The notes under the pieces were generated by a model, which was not told the DNA's origin, searched no databases, and was given only the letters and a program-made list of their open reading frames with translations. From positions 4,843,501 through 4,907,500 of the forward strand of contig NZ_CP051651.1 in the NCBI RefSeq assembly GCF_012848175.1: a stretch of DNA of 64,000 nucleotides. The letters are read 5' to 3'. The position numbers and the translations under genes are program-made. Positions within the stretch are counted from its first letter, which is position 1; every line of letters starts with the position of its first letter. This document shows, piece after piece, positions 25,947-34,213 of the stretch. This DNA is from Xanthomonas campestris pv. badrii (lineage in GTDB: Bacteria > Pseudomonadota > Gammaproteobacteria > Xanthomonadales > Xanthomonadaceae).

Positions 25947-26144
25947 GCCGGGCTGACTGGGTAGTGACGCGATCGCAGCAGTGGCACAAGACGCCTACGG
26001 TACGCCTTGGCGGCGTGCACTGGCCGGACGAGGTGACGCGCTTGCCGCGCGCAAGCTGCACATGTTTGCTGCGCCGGGGGCGGCAGACGCGCGCGCAGGC
26101 GCTGTATTCGCAGGCAGGCCATGCCCGTTTCAGGAGGAAAGCGC

Positions 26145-26285
26145 ATGCTTCAATCGCAGTGTGCAGCGGCGGGATTGCGTGGTGAGGAGTGCGCGTGTGC
26201 ACTGACAGGCAATGATGCGTCGCGCTCGTACAACCGGCGTGTCGGTCCCGCAAGGTCGCTGGCCTTCTGCTGCAATCCCGTGTAA
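26145..26285 (+). CDS. Possible small cysteine-rich protein
   Basis: A 46-codon frame starting MLQSQCAAAG and ending FCCNPV, preceded by a perfect AGGAGG ribosome site 7 bp upstream. It has five cysteines and no recognisable family. It lies in a 604-bp gap (25947-26550) between the MFS transporter and sirtuin genes in which I see no other gene. The strong ribosome site is the only support, so it is a weak call. Confidence 0.25.
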   Translation: MLQSQCAAAGLRGEECACALTGNDASRSYNRRVGPARSLAFCCNPV

Positions 26286-26550
26286 TGGCCTCTTCCGTGA
26301 CGGCGCCACGCTCCAGGCGGTCGCTTGGAATCGACCATCCCGGCCCAATGTGATGAACTCGCTCACGGCAGTACGCATAGGCATTTCGGCTGCATCCAGC
26401 GCCTTCGGCAGCGCGTACTAGATGCTGAGCCGTGCCGATGGCGCTGTGCACTGCACTCCACACGGCTCGCTGCATCATCTATGCACGCGTGCGCTGCAGT
26501 CGCTCCGGTAGAGCTTGCAAGGTGATCCCCATGGCACTTGGAGGTGTTCG

Positions 26551-27432
26551 ATGACCGCTGTCCTAGCCCAGGCCGACGACGCGTTGCAGGCGTTCATCGA
26601 GCGCCACCAACGCCTGTTCGTGCTCAGTGGTGCTGGCTGCAGTACCGATTCGGGCATTCCCGACTACCGCGACCTGCAGGGCGGCTGGAAGCGCCCGCAA
26701 CCGGTGACGTTCCAGGCCTTCATGGGCGAGGTGTCCACGCGCCAGCGCTATTGGGCACGCAGCTTGGTGGGCTGGCCGCGGTTCGGGCTGGCCAAGCCCA
26801 ATGCCACCCATCACGCGCTCGCCGCACTGGAAGCACGTGGCCAACTGGAATTGCTGCTCACCCAGAACGTGGACCGCCTGCACCAGGCTGCCGGCAGCCA
26901 GGCGGTGATCGACCTGCATGGCCGGCTGGATGTGGTGCGCTGCATGGGCTGCGAACAGCGCATGCCGCGCACCGAGTTCCAGCGGCTGCTCGAGCAGGCC
27001 AATCCCGGCTGGGCCGACCTGGAGGCGGCCCAGGCGCCCGATGGCGATGCGGATCTGGACGCTGTGGCGTTCGATAGCTTCGTGGTGCCGCCATGTCCGG
27101 CATGCGGCGCCGTGCTCAAGCCAGACGTGGTGTTCTTCGGCGAGAACGTGCCGCGCGAGCGGGTGGAGCGCGCGTTTGCGCATCTGCAGGCCGCCGACGC
27201 GGTGCTGGTGGTGGGGTCGTCGCTGATGGTCTATTCGGGCTTTCGCTTCGTGCAGGCCGCGGCACGCAATGGTGTGCCGATCGCGGCGTTGAATTTCGGG
27301 CGCACGCGCGCCGATGCGCTGTTGAGCCTGAAGGTGGAACGTTCGTGCGCCGATGCGCTGGCCTTTTTGCAGCCACCGCGTGATTCGCGGCACCCCACAG
27401 CGGCCAGGTACGACAGTGCGCGCTCTGCATGA
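26551..27432 (+). CDS. Sir2-family NAD-dependent protein deacylase
   Basis: A 293-residue class II (SIRT4-like) sirtuin that removes acyl groups from lysines using NAD+. NAD-binding GAGCSTDSGIPDYR is at residues 27-40, TQNVDRLHQAAG at about 108-119, and the catalytic His in VIDLHGRLD follows. Zinc cysteines are CMGC and CPAC. VVGSSLMVYSGF and ALNFGRTRAD are the C-terminal NAD contacts. The ATG at 26551 has a GGAGG site. The gene is followed 48 bp later by the old yellow enzyme gene on the same strand, so co-transcription is possible. The protein is cytosolic. Confidence 0.94.
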   Translation: MTAVLAQADDALQAFIERHQRLFVLSGAGCSTDSGIPDYRDLQGGWKRPQPVTFQAFMGEVSTRQRYWARSLVGWPRFGLAKPNATHHALAALEARGQLELLLTQNVDRLHQAAGSQAVIDLHGRLDVVRCMGCEQRMPRTEFQRLLEQANPGWADLEAAQAPDGDADLDAVAFDSFVVPPCPACGAVLKPDVVFFGENVPRERVERAFAHLQAADAVLVVGSSLMVYSGFRFVQAAARNGVPIAALNFGRTRADALLSLKVERSCADALAFLQPPRDSRHPTAARYDSARSA

Positions 27433-27480
27433 CGCAGTGATCCATTGCCGCGGTTGTGCGGCGGCGCGGCACGCAGTGCA

Positions 27481-28611
27481 ATGGGCATCCCCCCGTTGCG
27501 CCTGGATGTTGCCTTGAGCCAGTTGTTCACTCCCATCGCGTTCGGCCCGCTTGCGCTCGCCAACCGCATTGTCATCGCCCCGATGTGCCAGTATTCGGCA
27601 CAGGATGGGTGCGCCACCGATTGGCACCGCATCCATCTGGGCACGCTGTCGCAATCGGGTGCGGGCCTGTTGATCCTGGAAGCGGCCGCGGTGCTGCCGG
27701 AAGGGCGCATCAGCTACGCCGATCTCGGGCTGTACGACGATGCCAGCGAGCGCGCGCTGGCCGATGTGCTGCAATCGGTGCGCCGCTGGTCGCCGATGCC
27801 GATCGGCATCCAGCTGGCACATGCCGGGCGCAAGGCCTCCACCGACCTGCCGTGGAACGGCGGCGAGGCGATCGCGCCCGACCATGCCAATGGTTGGCAG
27901 ACCGTGTCCGCCTCGGCGCTGCCGTTCCGCGACGGCCAGCCTGCGCCGCAGGCGCTGGATGAGGCCGGCATCGACGCGGTGGTGGCCGCATTCGTCGCAT
28001 CGGCCATCCGTGCAGAACGCCTGGGCCTGCAGCTGATCGAGCTGCACGCCGCGCATGGCTATCTGATGCATCAGTTTCTCTCGCCGCTGAGCAACCAGCG
28101 CAGCGATGCCTATGGCGGCTCGCTGGAGAACCGCATGCGGCTGACGCTGCGCATCTTCGATGCGGTGCGTGCGGCGGTGTCGGAACCGATGGCGGTGGGC
28201 GTCCGCATCTCGGCCACCGACTGGGTGGACGGCGGCTGGGATCTGGAGCAGAGCATCGCCCTGTCCAAGGCACTGGACGCACGTGGTGCGCACTATATCC
28301 ATGTCTCCAGCGGCGGGCTGGATCCGCGCCAGCAGATCGCGCTGCAGGACGGCTACCAGATTCCGTTTGCGCAGGCGATCCGCGCGCAGGTGGGCACGCC
28401 GGTGATCGGCGTCGGCCTGATCACCGAGCCGGCGCATGCCGAGGCAATCTTGCAGGATGGCCAGGCCGACGCCATCGCCCTGGCGCGCGGCATCCTGTAC
28501 GACCCCCGCTGGCCCTGGCACGCCGCTGCCGCACTGGGTGCCAGCGTCACGCCGGCACCGCAATATCTGCGCTGCGAACCGCGCGATGCGCGCGGCGTGT
28601 TCGCCACTTGA
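27481..28611 (+). CDS. Old yellow enzyme, YqjM/XenA class
   Basis: A 376-residue FMN-dependent ene-reductase. PMCQYSAQDG carries the redox-sensing Cys of the thermophilic-like (YqjM/XenA) subclass. HAGRKAS and IELHAAHGYLMHQFLSP supply FMN- and substrate-binding histidines, and IGVGLITEP with ALARGILYDP closes the barrel. These enzymes reduce alpha,beta-unsaturated carbonyls or nitro compounds with NADPH. The start at 27481 (MGIPPLRL) is used, though an internal LSQLFTP start is also reasonable. It lies between the sirtuin and hydroxyacid dehydrogenase genes on the same strand. Confidence 0.92.
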   Translation: MGIPPLRLDVALSQLFTPIAFGPLALANRIVIAPMCQYSAQDGCATDWHRIHLGTLSQSGAGLLILEAAAVLPEGRISYADLGLYDDASERALADVLQSVRRWSPMPIGIQLAHAGRKASTDLPWNGGEAIAPDHANGWQTVSASALPFRDGQPAPQALDEAGIDAVVAAFVASAIRAERLGLQLIELHAAHGYLMHQFLSPLSNQRSDAYGGSLENRMRLTLRIFDAVRAAVSEPMAVGVRISATDWVDGGWDLEQSIALSKALDARGAHYIHVSSGGLDPRQQIALQDGYQIPFAQAIRAQVGTPVIGVGLITEPAHAEAILQDGQADAIALARGILYDPRWPWHAAAALGASVTPAPQYLRCEPRDARGVFAT

Positions 28612-28648
28612 TGCTGACTCCCGACGTCATACCGAACAAGGACACCGC

Positions 28649-29524
28649 ATGCCGATAGGATTTCTGGGGCTGGGCACGATGGGCCTGCCAATGGCGCATA
28701 ACCTGCTGCGCGCCGGCTTCGAGCTGAGCGTGTGGAACCGCTCGCCGGAGCGCGCGCAGCCATTGCGCGATGCAGGTGCCACGGTGGTGGAGGCCGCGCA
28801 GGCCGCAGCGCATGGCCCGTTGCTGTTTTCGATGCTCGCCGACGACAACGCGGTGCGCCAGACCGTAGTGGACGGCGGTGTGCTGGATGCGCTGCCGGCC
28901 GGCAGCGTGCACGTCAACATGGCTACCGTCTCGGTGGCGCTGGCGCATGAATTGACCGCCCTGCATGCCGAGCGCGGTATCGCCTACGTGGCGGCACCGG
29001 TGCTCGGTCGTGTCGATGTGGCCGAAGCGGGCAAGCTCAACATCCTGGCCGCCGGCGATGATGCCGCACTGGCACGCGTGCAGCCGATGTTCGATGCGCT
29101 GGGGCAGAAGACCTGGCACATCGGTCGCGTGCCCGAGCAGGCCAATGCGGTGAAGCTGGCGGCCAACTTCTGCCTGGCCAGCGCCATCGGTGCCATGGCC
29201 GAAGCCAGCGCATTGGCCCGCGGACATGGCGTGGACACCACCCAGTTCCTGGGCATGCTCACCAGCACCTTGTTCGCTGCGCCGGCGTACCAGGGCTACG
29301 GCAAGCTGATCATGCAGCGCCAGTACAGCCCCGCCGGCTTCACCGCCACCCTGGGCCGCAAGGATGTGGATCTGGCGATCCAGGCCGGCGCCGAGAAGCA
29401 GGTGCCCATGCCGTTGGGTGAACTGCTGCGCGCCAGCCTGGACGAGGCGATCGCCTACGGCGACGGCAATGCCGACTGGGCGGTACTGGCCGAGGTGGCG
29501 GCGCGCCGGGCAGGGCAGGCGTAG
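28649..29524 (+). CDS. Beta-hydroxyacid dehydrogenase-family NAD(P) oxidoreductase
   Basis: A 291-residue protein of the 3-hydroxyisobutyrate dehydrogenase superfamily. The Rossmann motif FLGLGTMGLPMA is at residues 4-15. The catalytic segment APVLGRVDVAEAGKL contains the conserved region of the family but with R where many have S or G after G. KLAANFCLASAIGAMAEA contains the catalytic Lys. By subfamily it resembles GLYR/tartronate-semialdehyde reductase types; the substrate is unknown. It begins 37 bp after the old yellow enzyme gene, suggesting an operon, and ends just before a REP hairpin. Confidence 0.9.
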   Translation: MPIGFLGLGTMGLPMAHNLLRAGFELSVWNRSPERAQPLRDAGATVVEAAQAAAHGPLLFSMLADDNAVRQTVVDGGVLDALPAGSVHVNMATVSVALAHELTALHAERGIAYVAAPVLGRVDVAEAGKLNILAAGDDAALARVQPMFDALGQKTWHIGRVPEQANAVKLAANFCLASAIGAMAEASALARGHGVDTTQFLGMLTSTLFAAPAYQGYGKLIMQRQYSPAGFTATLGRKDVDLAIQAGAEKQVPMPLGELLRASLDEAIAYGDGNADWAVLAEVAARRAGQA

Positions 29525-29553
29525 CGCAAATGAGCCGCGATGGTGGAATAAAA

Positions 29554-29590
29554 CCCCTCTCCGCGCGGGAGAGGGGCTGGGGTGAGGGTA
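29554..29590. repeat. REP hairpin
   Basis: CCCCTCTCC-GCGC-GGGAGAGGGG hairpin followed by CTGGGGTGAGGGT. It is 30 bp after the dehydrogenase stop and may act as a transcript end. The remaining sequence to 29831 shows no gene. Confidence 0.8.
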
Positions 29591-29831
29591 CGTCAATTGA
29601 CACAATCGAAGCGCTGCCCAGCACACAGCCACGCGCACGTGGCTGGCTTGAGGCAATCTCCGCAAGCGGCTAAGGTGCCTGCTCGATTCGGTCCGGTAAC
29701 GATCTGCGCGATGCGCACGGCGTTGCAGCCACCACCAGCGCCTTCAGGGAGAATGCGATGCGACACCTGCACATCAGGCCCGGTTCCTCCGCGCGCCCAT
29801 CGCGCGGAGCGGCCGATGCCGGTGACGCGTC

Positions 29832-30224
29832 ATGACCACGCCGCCAGTCATCGACAAAGGCCAGGTCGGCCCGGATCATCCCGAGCATCCGGACCATTAT
29901 CTGTTCGCGCAGATCCGCGAGGCGGTGAGCGTGCTCGACGCCGAATTGAACAAGCCCACCGACGAGGCCAGCGAACGCATGGCCGCACGCCTGCTGCCGC
30001 TGGCCAAGCAGCATGGCTTCGATCGGGTGGACCATGTGGTGCTCAGCCGGCATGTCGGCGAAGTCGGCGAGAACGTGTTTCTGGTGCGTGGCGAGCTGTC
30101 CGATCCGGCGCACCTGCGTGCGCACATCACCACCCAGGATGCGATGGAGACCTCCGTGGAAGATTCGCTGGCGCAGCTGGATGAAATCAACCGTCGCCTG
30201 ATGCTGCGCTTGCCGCCGCGCTGA
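29832..30224 (+). CDS. Stand-alone XVIPCD protein (X-Tfe-like)
   Basis: A 130-residue protein made up almost entirely of an XVIPCD, the C-terminal tag that directs antibacterial effectors to the VirD4 coupling protein of the Xanthomonas type IV secretion system. Hallmarks are HPDHYLFAQIREAVSVLDAE, ASERMAARLLPLAKQHG, DRVDHVVLS, GENVFLVRGELSDPAHLRAH and the Gln/Asp-rich SVEDSLAQLDEINR end. There is no toxin domain and only about 15 residues before the tag. No immunity-like gene is adjacent. It may be a decayed effector, a tag-only regulator, or the carrier for a lost toxin. The family match is from knowledge of the XVIPCD consensus. Confidence 0.82.
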   Translation: MTTPPVIDKGQVGPDHPEHPDHYLFAQIREAVSVLDAELNKPTDEASERMAARLLPLAKQHGFDRVDHVVLSRHVGEVGENVFLVRGELSDPAHLRAHITTQDAMETSVEDSLAQLDEINRRLMLRLPPR

Positions 30225-30437
30225 CGCATCCGAGCGACGAGTGACCCTGTCGCAACGCGCTGCGCATGCGGTTTGCAGGGCGCCAAGCGCTGTGATCGGG
30301 ATTGACCACAACACCGCAGGCCGCGACCGTGTCCTTTGTGCATCTCGGCTCCACGTCACCCCGAGTACCTGCGTGCCGCAAAAGTTACCGACGCAAGCAC
30401 TGCGCCGTTAGTCGCATGCATTGGCTATCATCGCCCG

Positions 30438-31289
30438 ATGCGCTCCGACTACATCCTCACGCTCTCCTGCCCTGACCGCACCGGTATCGTCTATCGCGTG
30501 ACCGGCCTGTTGTTCGATCTGGCCTGCAACATCCTCGACGCACAGCAATTCGGCGACGACGAAAGTGGCCGTTTTTTCCTGCGCGTGCATTTCGACAAGC
30601 CGCCCGGCACCGGAATCGCCAGCCTCGAGCAGCGGTTCGCTCTGCTCGCCAATGAGTTCCAGATGGCCTGGCAATTGCACGATGCGCGCCGCCGCGCGCG
30701 GCTGCTGGTGTTGGTGAGCAAGCAGGGGCATTGTCTCAACGACCTGTTGTTTCGCATGCACAGCCGGCAACTGCCGGTGGACATCGTGGCCGTGGTCTCC
30801 AACCATGCGGACTTCGCGCCGCTGGCCGCGTCCTACGGGATCGACTTCCACCACCTGCCGGTCAGTGCACACACGCGTGCCGCGCAGGAAGCCCAGCTGC
30901 TTGCGCTGGTCCAGGAGCTGCACATCGACCTGGTGGTGCTGGCGCGCTATATGCAGATTCTCTCGCCTGCGCTGTGCCGCGCATTGGCCGGGCGCGCGAT
31001 CAACATCCATCACAGCTTCCTGCCCAGCTTCAAGGGCGCCCAGCCGTATCACCAGGCGCACGCGCGCGGGGTCAAGATCATCGGCGCCACCGCCCATTAT
31101 GTGACCGAGGACCTGGACGAAGGTCCGATCATCGAGCAGGACGTCGCCCGCGTGGACCACGCCATGACCCCGCGCGATCTGGTACGCGTGGGCAGCGACA
31201 CCGAATCGCTGGTACTCGCCCGTGCTGTGCGCCGCCACGTCGAGCATCGCATCGTGCTCAACGGACATCGCACGGTGGTGTTTCGTTGA
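30438..31289 (+). CDS. purU: Formyltetrahydrofolate deformylase
   Basis: A 283-residue enzyme with an N-terminal ACT domain (DYILTLSCPDRTGIVYRVTG at residues 4-23) and a C-terminal formyltransferase fold. The catalytic region includes INIHHSFLPSFKGAQPYHQA and VKIIGATAHYVTEDLDEGPI, holding the conserved Asn, His and Asp. PurU releases formate from 10-formyl-THF, supplying formate for purine synthesis and balancing C1 pools. The ATG at 30438 places the ACT domain at the start. There is no operon partner; the 652-bp gap downstream (31290-31941) shows no gene I can support. Confidence 0.95.
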   Translation: MRSDYILTLSCPDRTGIVYRVTGLLFDLACNILDAQQFGDDESGRFFLRVHFDKPPGTGIASLEQRFALLANEFQMAWQLHDARRRARLLVLVSKQGHCLNDLLFRMHSRQLPVDIVAVVSNHADFAPLAASYGIDFHHLPVSAHTRAAQEAQLLALVQELHIDLVVLARYMQILSPALCRALAGRAINIHHSFLPSFKGAQPYHQAHARGVKIIGATAHYVTEDLDEGPIIEQDVARVDHAMTPRDLVRVGSDTESLVLARAVRRHVEHRIVLNGHRTVVFR

Positions 31290-31941
31290 CGCTTGCGTGG
31301 CGGTAGCGCATGTGGGCTGCCGACTGTCCAGGCGTTGGGTTCGGTCCATACCGTTGCAGAGCCGTTCGATCCTGACGAGGATCAAGGCGATTTGAACGGT
31401 CGCCGGTGGCGGCTGCAACACGCACCAAGACCTTGGTTTGCGCTTCAGATCGGCCGCCGAAAGCGGCGCTCGGCGCTGCATGTACGCCTCATACACTCCG
31501 GTCCCTTCGCTCCGTCCGCATCCGCCCCAGGACTGCTCGCTACGTGCTGTTGGCCGCTCTGAGAAGCTCGCATGCAGATCACCACACTGGCGCTCGAGCA
31601 GGTATCCAGCAACCGATGAAATCGATGCTTACTGCCAACAACTGGAACCAGTCAGAAGAAATCAACTGAATCTCGAAATCCTTCGTTATTGGTGGCGAAC
31701 TTTCGCCAAAGGAAGGGTGGTGGCAGTGGAAAATGCCGCACATTCGCTGGCGACACACGCGTTATCGCAAGGCATATCCGTCATAGGAATTATGGATACC
31801 AGCCGTTTCTGCGGCGGGATGCTGATAATTGTTCGTAGCGCAGCATAGTGGCCTGCCGACTCGTACCGTGTCGCTTGTCTTTCGCAGGCCGTCGTCGTGC
31901 GCATCGGGCTTTACCTCTCGACACCATCATGCAGGTGAAAA

Positions 31942-33981
31942 ATGAATTTTCCGGGAAAAGCTCGGCCCCATCAGCGATTGACAAAAGCTGTCTTGCTGGC
32001 GACGTGCGCACTCATGAGTGGGATGGGTGTCTGCGCGGAGACAACCTTCGCCACATCGGCTGTCGGTCATGCCACTGAACATGAGGCGACGTATGCGCAT
32101 CTGTCTGGCGCAAACAGTTCCGCAGGATCCGGCCGAGGCGGCGGCGGACAGGGCGCTGCGGTAATCCCCATGAACATAAGAAAAAAAGTAGAGGCAATGA
32201 CGCTCGAGGAAAAGATCGGGCAAAAGATAATGCTCGATTTCCGCTACTGGGATCCGGTCGGTAACCAAAGGCTGGACATGACCGCTCCTGATGATGTGAT
32301 AGGGCGGATCATCGAGAGCAACCACGTTGGTGGCGTCATTCTCTTTTCAAATAATTTGAAGGAGCAGTCGCAGATCAAGACGCTTGCCGATTGGTACGCC
32401 GGCATGGAGACCAGCGGAGGGGTGCGTTTACTGATTGCGACCGACAATGAGGGCGGGAATGTATTTCGACTCCCCCGTAACGCCTATGCGTCCTTCTCTG
32501 GAAATATGGCCCTTGCAGCGGCGATCCAGGGAGGCGCAAGCGAGCAGCTTGCGTATGAACAAGGCAGGTTGCTGGCGCAGGATCTGCTCGGATTGAAGAT
32601 CAATACCAATTTCGCACCGGTGGTCGATGTCAACACCAATCCCTTCAATCCGGTCATCAACGTTCGCGCATTCAGTGACGACGCAAGCCTGGTATCACGC
32701 TTGGCCGGAAGAATTTCCGCCGGGATGGAGCATCAAGGGCTGATCACGACCTATAAGCACTTTCCGGGCCACGGTAGCACTTCAACCGACTCGCACACGG
32801 GCCTGCCGCGCGTGGATCTTTCACTGGAGCAAGCCGTCGCTATCGACCTTGCGCCTTATCAACAGGCCATCGCTGCAAACGCCGCCCCGGATATGGTCAT
32901 GACGGCGCATATCCAGTACCCGGCACTGGATCAAAGCCTGGTCACCAATCGCAACGGGCAAAGGATTGTCGTTCCTGCCACCATGTCACGGCAGATACAG
33001 ACGCATATCCTGCGCGAAGAACTGGGCTACGCCGGCGTGTCCATTTCCGATGCGCTAGACATGGGGGCGATCACCGACAACTTCACGCAGGAAGATTCTG
33101 TCGAGAAGGTCTTTGCTGCGGGAGTGGATATCGCACTGATGCCGGTCAGCATCTCCACCCCCTCTCAGGCCGACCTGCTGCCCAGGCTTGTCAGCGTGGT
33201 TGCGCAATCGGTCAGAGAGGGACGCATCAGGCAGGACGATATAGATGCCTCGGTGGAGCGAATTCTGGCACTCAAGGCCCGGCATGGCCTGCTGGGAAAC
33301 AACCTGCTGGCAAGGCACCAACGCACTTCCAGCGGAGCGTCCTCCTTGGCCCCACAACAAGTCCAGAAGGCGATTGCGGATCAATCGATCACTGTGGTGA
33401 TCAATCGTCAATCTCTGTTGCCGTTGAAAGACAAAGCGCTACGCTATTTCATCCTGACGCCTCAAGCTCAGCAGGCCACAGGTATTGCGACCGCGATGGG
33501 GCAGCAGGGATATCGCAGCGTCGTTGCCGCAGACGAGTCAACACTCACCGATGCGCAAATAAAAGAAAATATCGCCAAGTGCGATGTTTTCCTGCTGGGA
33601 ACCCTGCCGACCAACTTCACGGCGGCCGAGCGGGATGTTGTTCCTGCCTTGCAGACGACCGTCGTGCCAGACGACAACAGGTACCTCGACTGGCTAAGGT
33701 ATGCTGCTGGCTTGGGGAAAAAACGCGTCCACCTCGCTCTGCGCGCGCCGTACGACATCGTGAATTATTCCGAGAACACCGATGCCGCCGTCGCCACTTA
33801 TTCCTATTTCGGTTACAACAACGGTGTGTGGCTCGGACCTTCCATGTTGTCGCTAGCGGAAGTGCTCACTGGCAAGGTGGCGCCTCGCGGGAAATTGCCG
33901 GTAAATCTTTGGAGCAACTACGACGCGGAGAAGAACACGGGGACAGTGGCCTACCCGCGAGGATTCGGGCTGAGCTGGTGA
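31942..33981 (+). CDS. Secreted glycoside hydrolase family 3 (NagZ-like)
   Basis: A 679-residue protein with an N-terminal signal peptide (hydrophobic AVLLATCALMSGMG, cleavage after about residue 32) and a low-complexity linker rich in Gly and Ser near 55-72. The GH3 domain has the beta-N-acetylglucosaminidase-specific KHFPGHGSTSTDSHTGLP (from residue 272, with the general acid/base His-Asp dyad) and the nucleophile Asp in SDALDMG (about D370). A C-terminal GH3 domain follows, as in two-domain Bacillus NagZ. Export suggests action on peptidoglycan fragments or chitin-type oligosaccharides outside the cytosol, unlike cytosolic NagZ. Composition is less GC-rich than neighbours. Confidence 0.9.
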   Translation: MNFPGKARPHQRLTKAVLLATCALMSGMGVCAETTFATSAVGHATEHEATYAHLSGANSSAGSGRGGGGQGAAVIPMNIRKKVEAMTLEEKIGQKIMLDFRYWDPVGNQRLDMTAPDDVIGRIIESNHVGGVILFSNNLKEQSQIKTLADWYAGMETSGGVRLLIATDNEGGNVFRLPRNAYASFSGNMALAAAIQGGASEQLAYEQGRLLAQDLLGLKINTNFAPVVDVNTNPFNPVINVRAFSDDASLVSRLAGRISAGMEHQGLITTYKHFPGHGSTSTDSHTGLPRVDLSLEQAVAIDLAPYQQAIAANAAPDMVMTAHIQYPALDQSLVTNRNGQRIVVPATMSRQIQTHILREELGYAGVSISDALDMGAITDNFTQEDSVEKVFAAGVDIALMPVSISTPSQADLLPRLVSVVAQSVREGRIRQDDIDASVERILALKARHGLLGNNLLARHQRTSSGASSLAPQQVQKAIADQSITVVINRQSLLPLKDKALRYFILTPQAQQATGIATAMGQQGYRSVVAADESTLTDAQIKENIAKCDVFLLGTLPTNFTAAERDVVPALQTTVVPDDNRYLDWLRYAAGLGKKRVHLALRAPYDIVNYSENTDAAVATYSYFGYNNGVWLGPSMLSLAEVLTGKVAPRGKLPVNLWSNYDAEKNTGTVAYPRGFGLSW

Positions 33982-34132
33982 TGACGATGGCAAGGTGTAG
34001 ATCGATCTGGATCATGGTTGCGAACGCCCTTGGTGTCGTAGCGGAGAGCCCAACACCCAGGAAGTGCTTGCGGCAGCTGGAAAAGCTCCGGCACATAGCG
34101 AACCGTCAGCGGCCCAATCTCGTAGATATAGC

Positions 34133-34208
34133 GGCTGAAGCGCGCGGAAAATCGTGAGAGAAAGCGGTCGGTGCACGGGCGCCGACCGTTACACCGCGCG
34201 CTTCAGCC
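34133..34208. terminator. Nested inverted repeats between convergent genes
   Basis: Outer arms GGCTGAAGCGCGCG and CGCGCGCTTCAGCC are perfect (14 bp), and an inner hairpin CGGTCGGTGC/GCGCCGACCG sits at about 34165-34188. The element ends 5 bp before the stop of the convergent lipase-like gene. It is a likely bidirectional transcript-end structure, though no T-run is present. Confidence 0.5.
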
Positions 34209-34213
34209 CGCAG

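Noticed and set aside
31438..31848. 136-codon plus-strand frame before the GH3 gene
   Set aside because: No recognisable domain, no clear ribosome site, and composition changes along its length; left as gene-free sequence.
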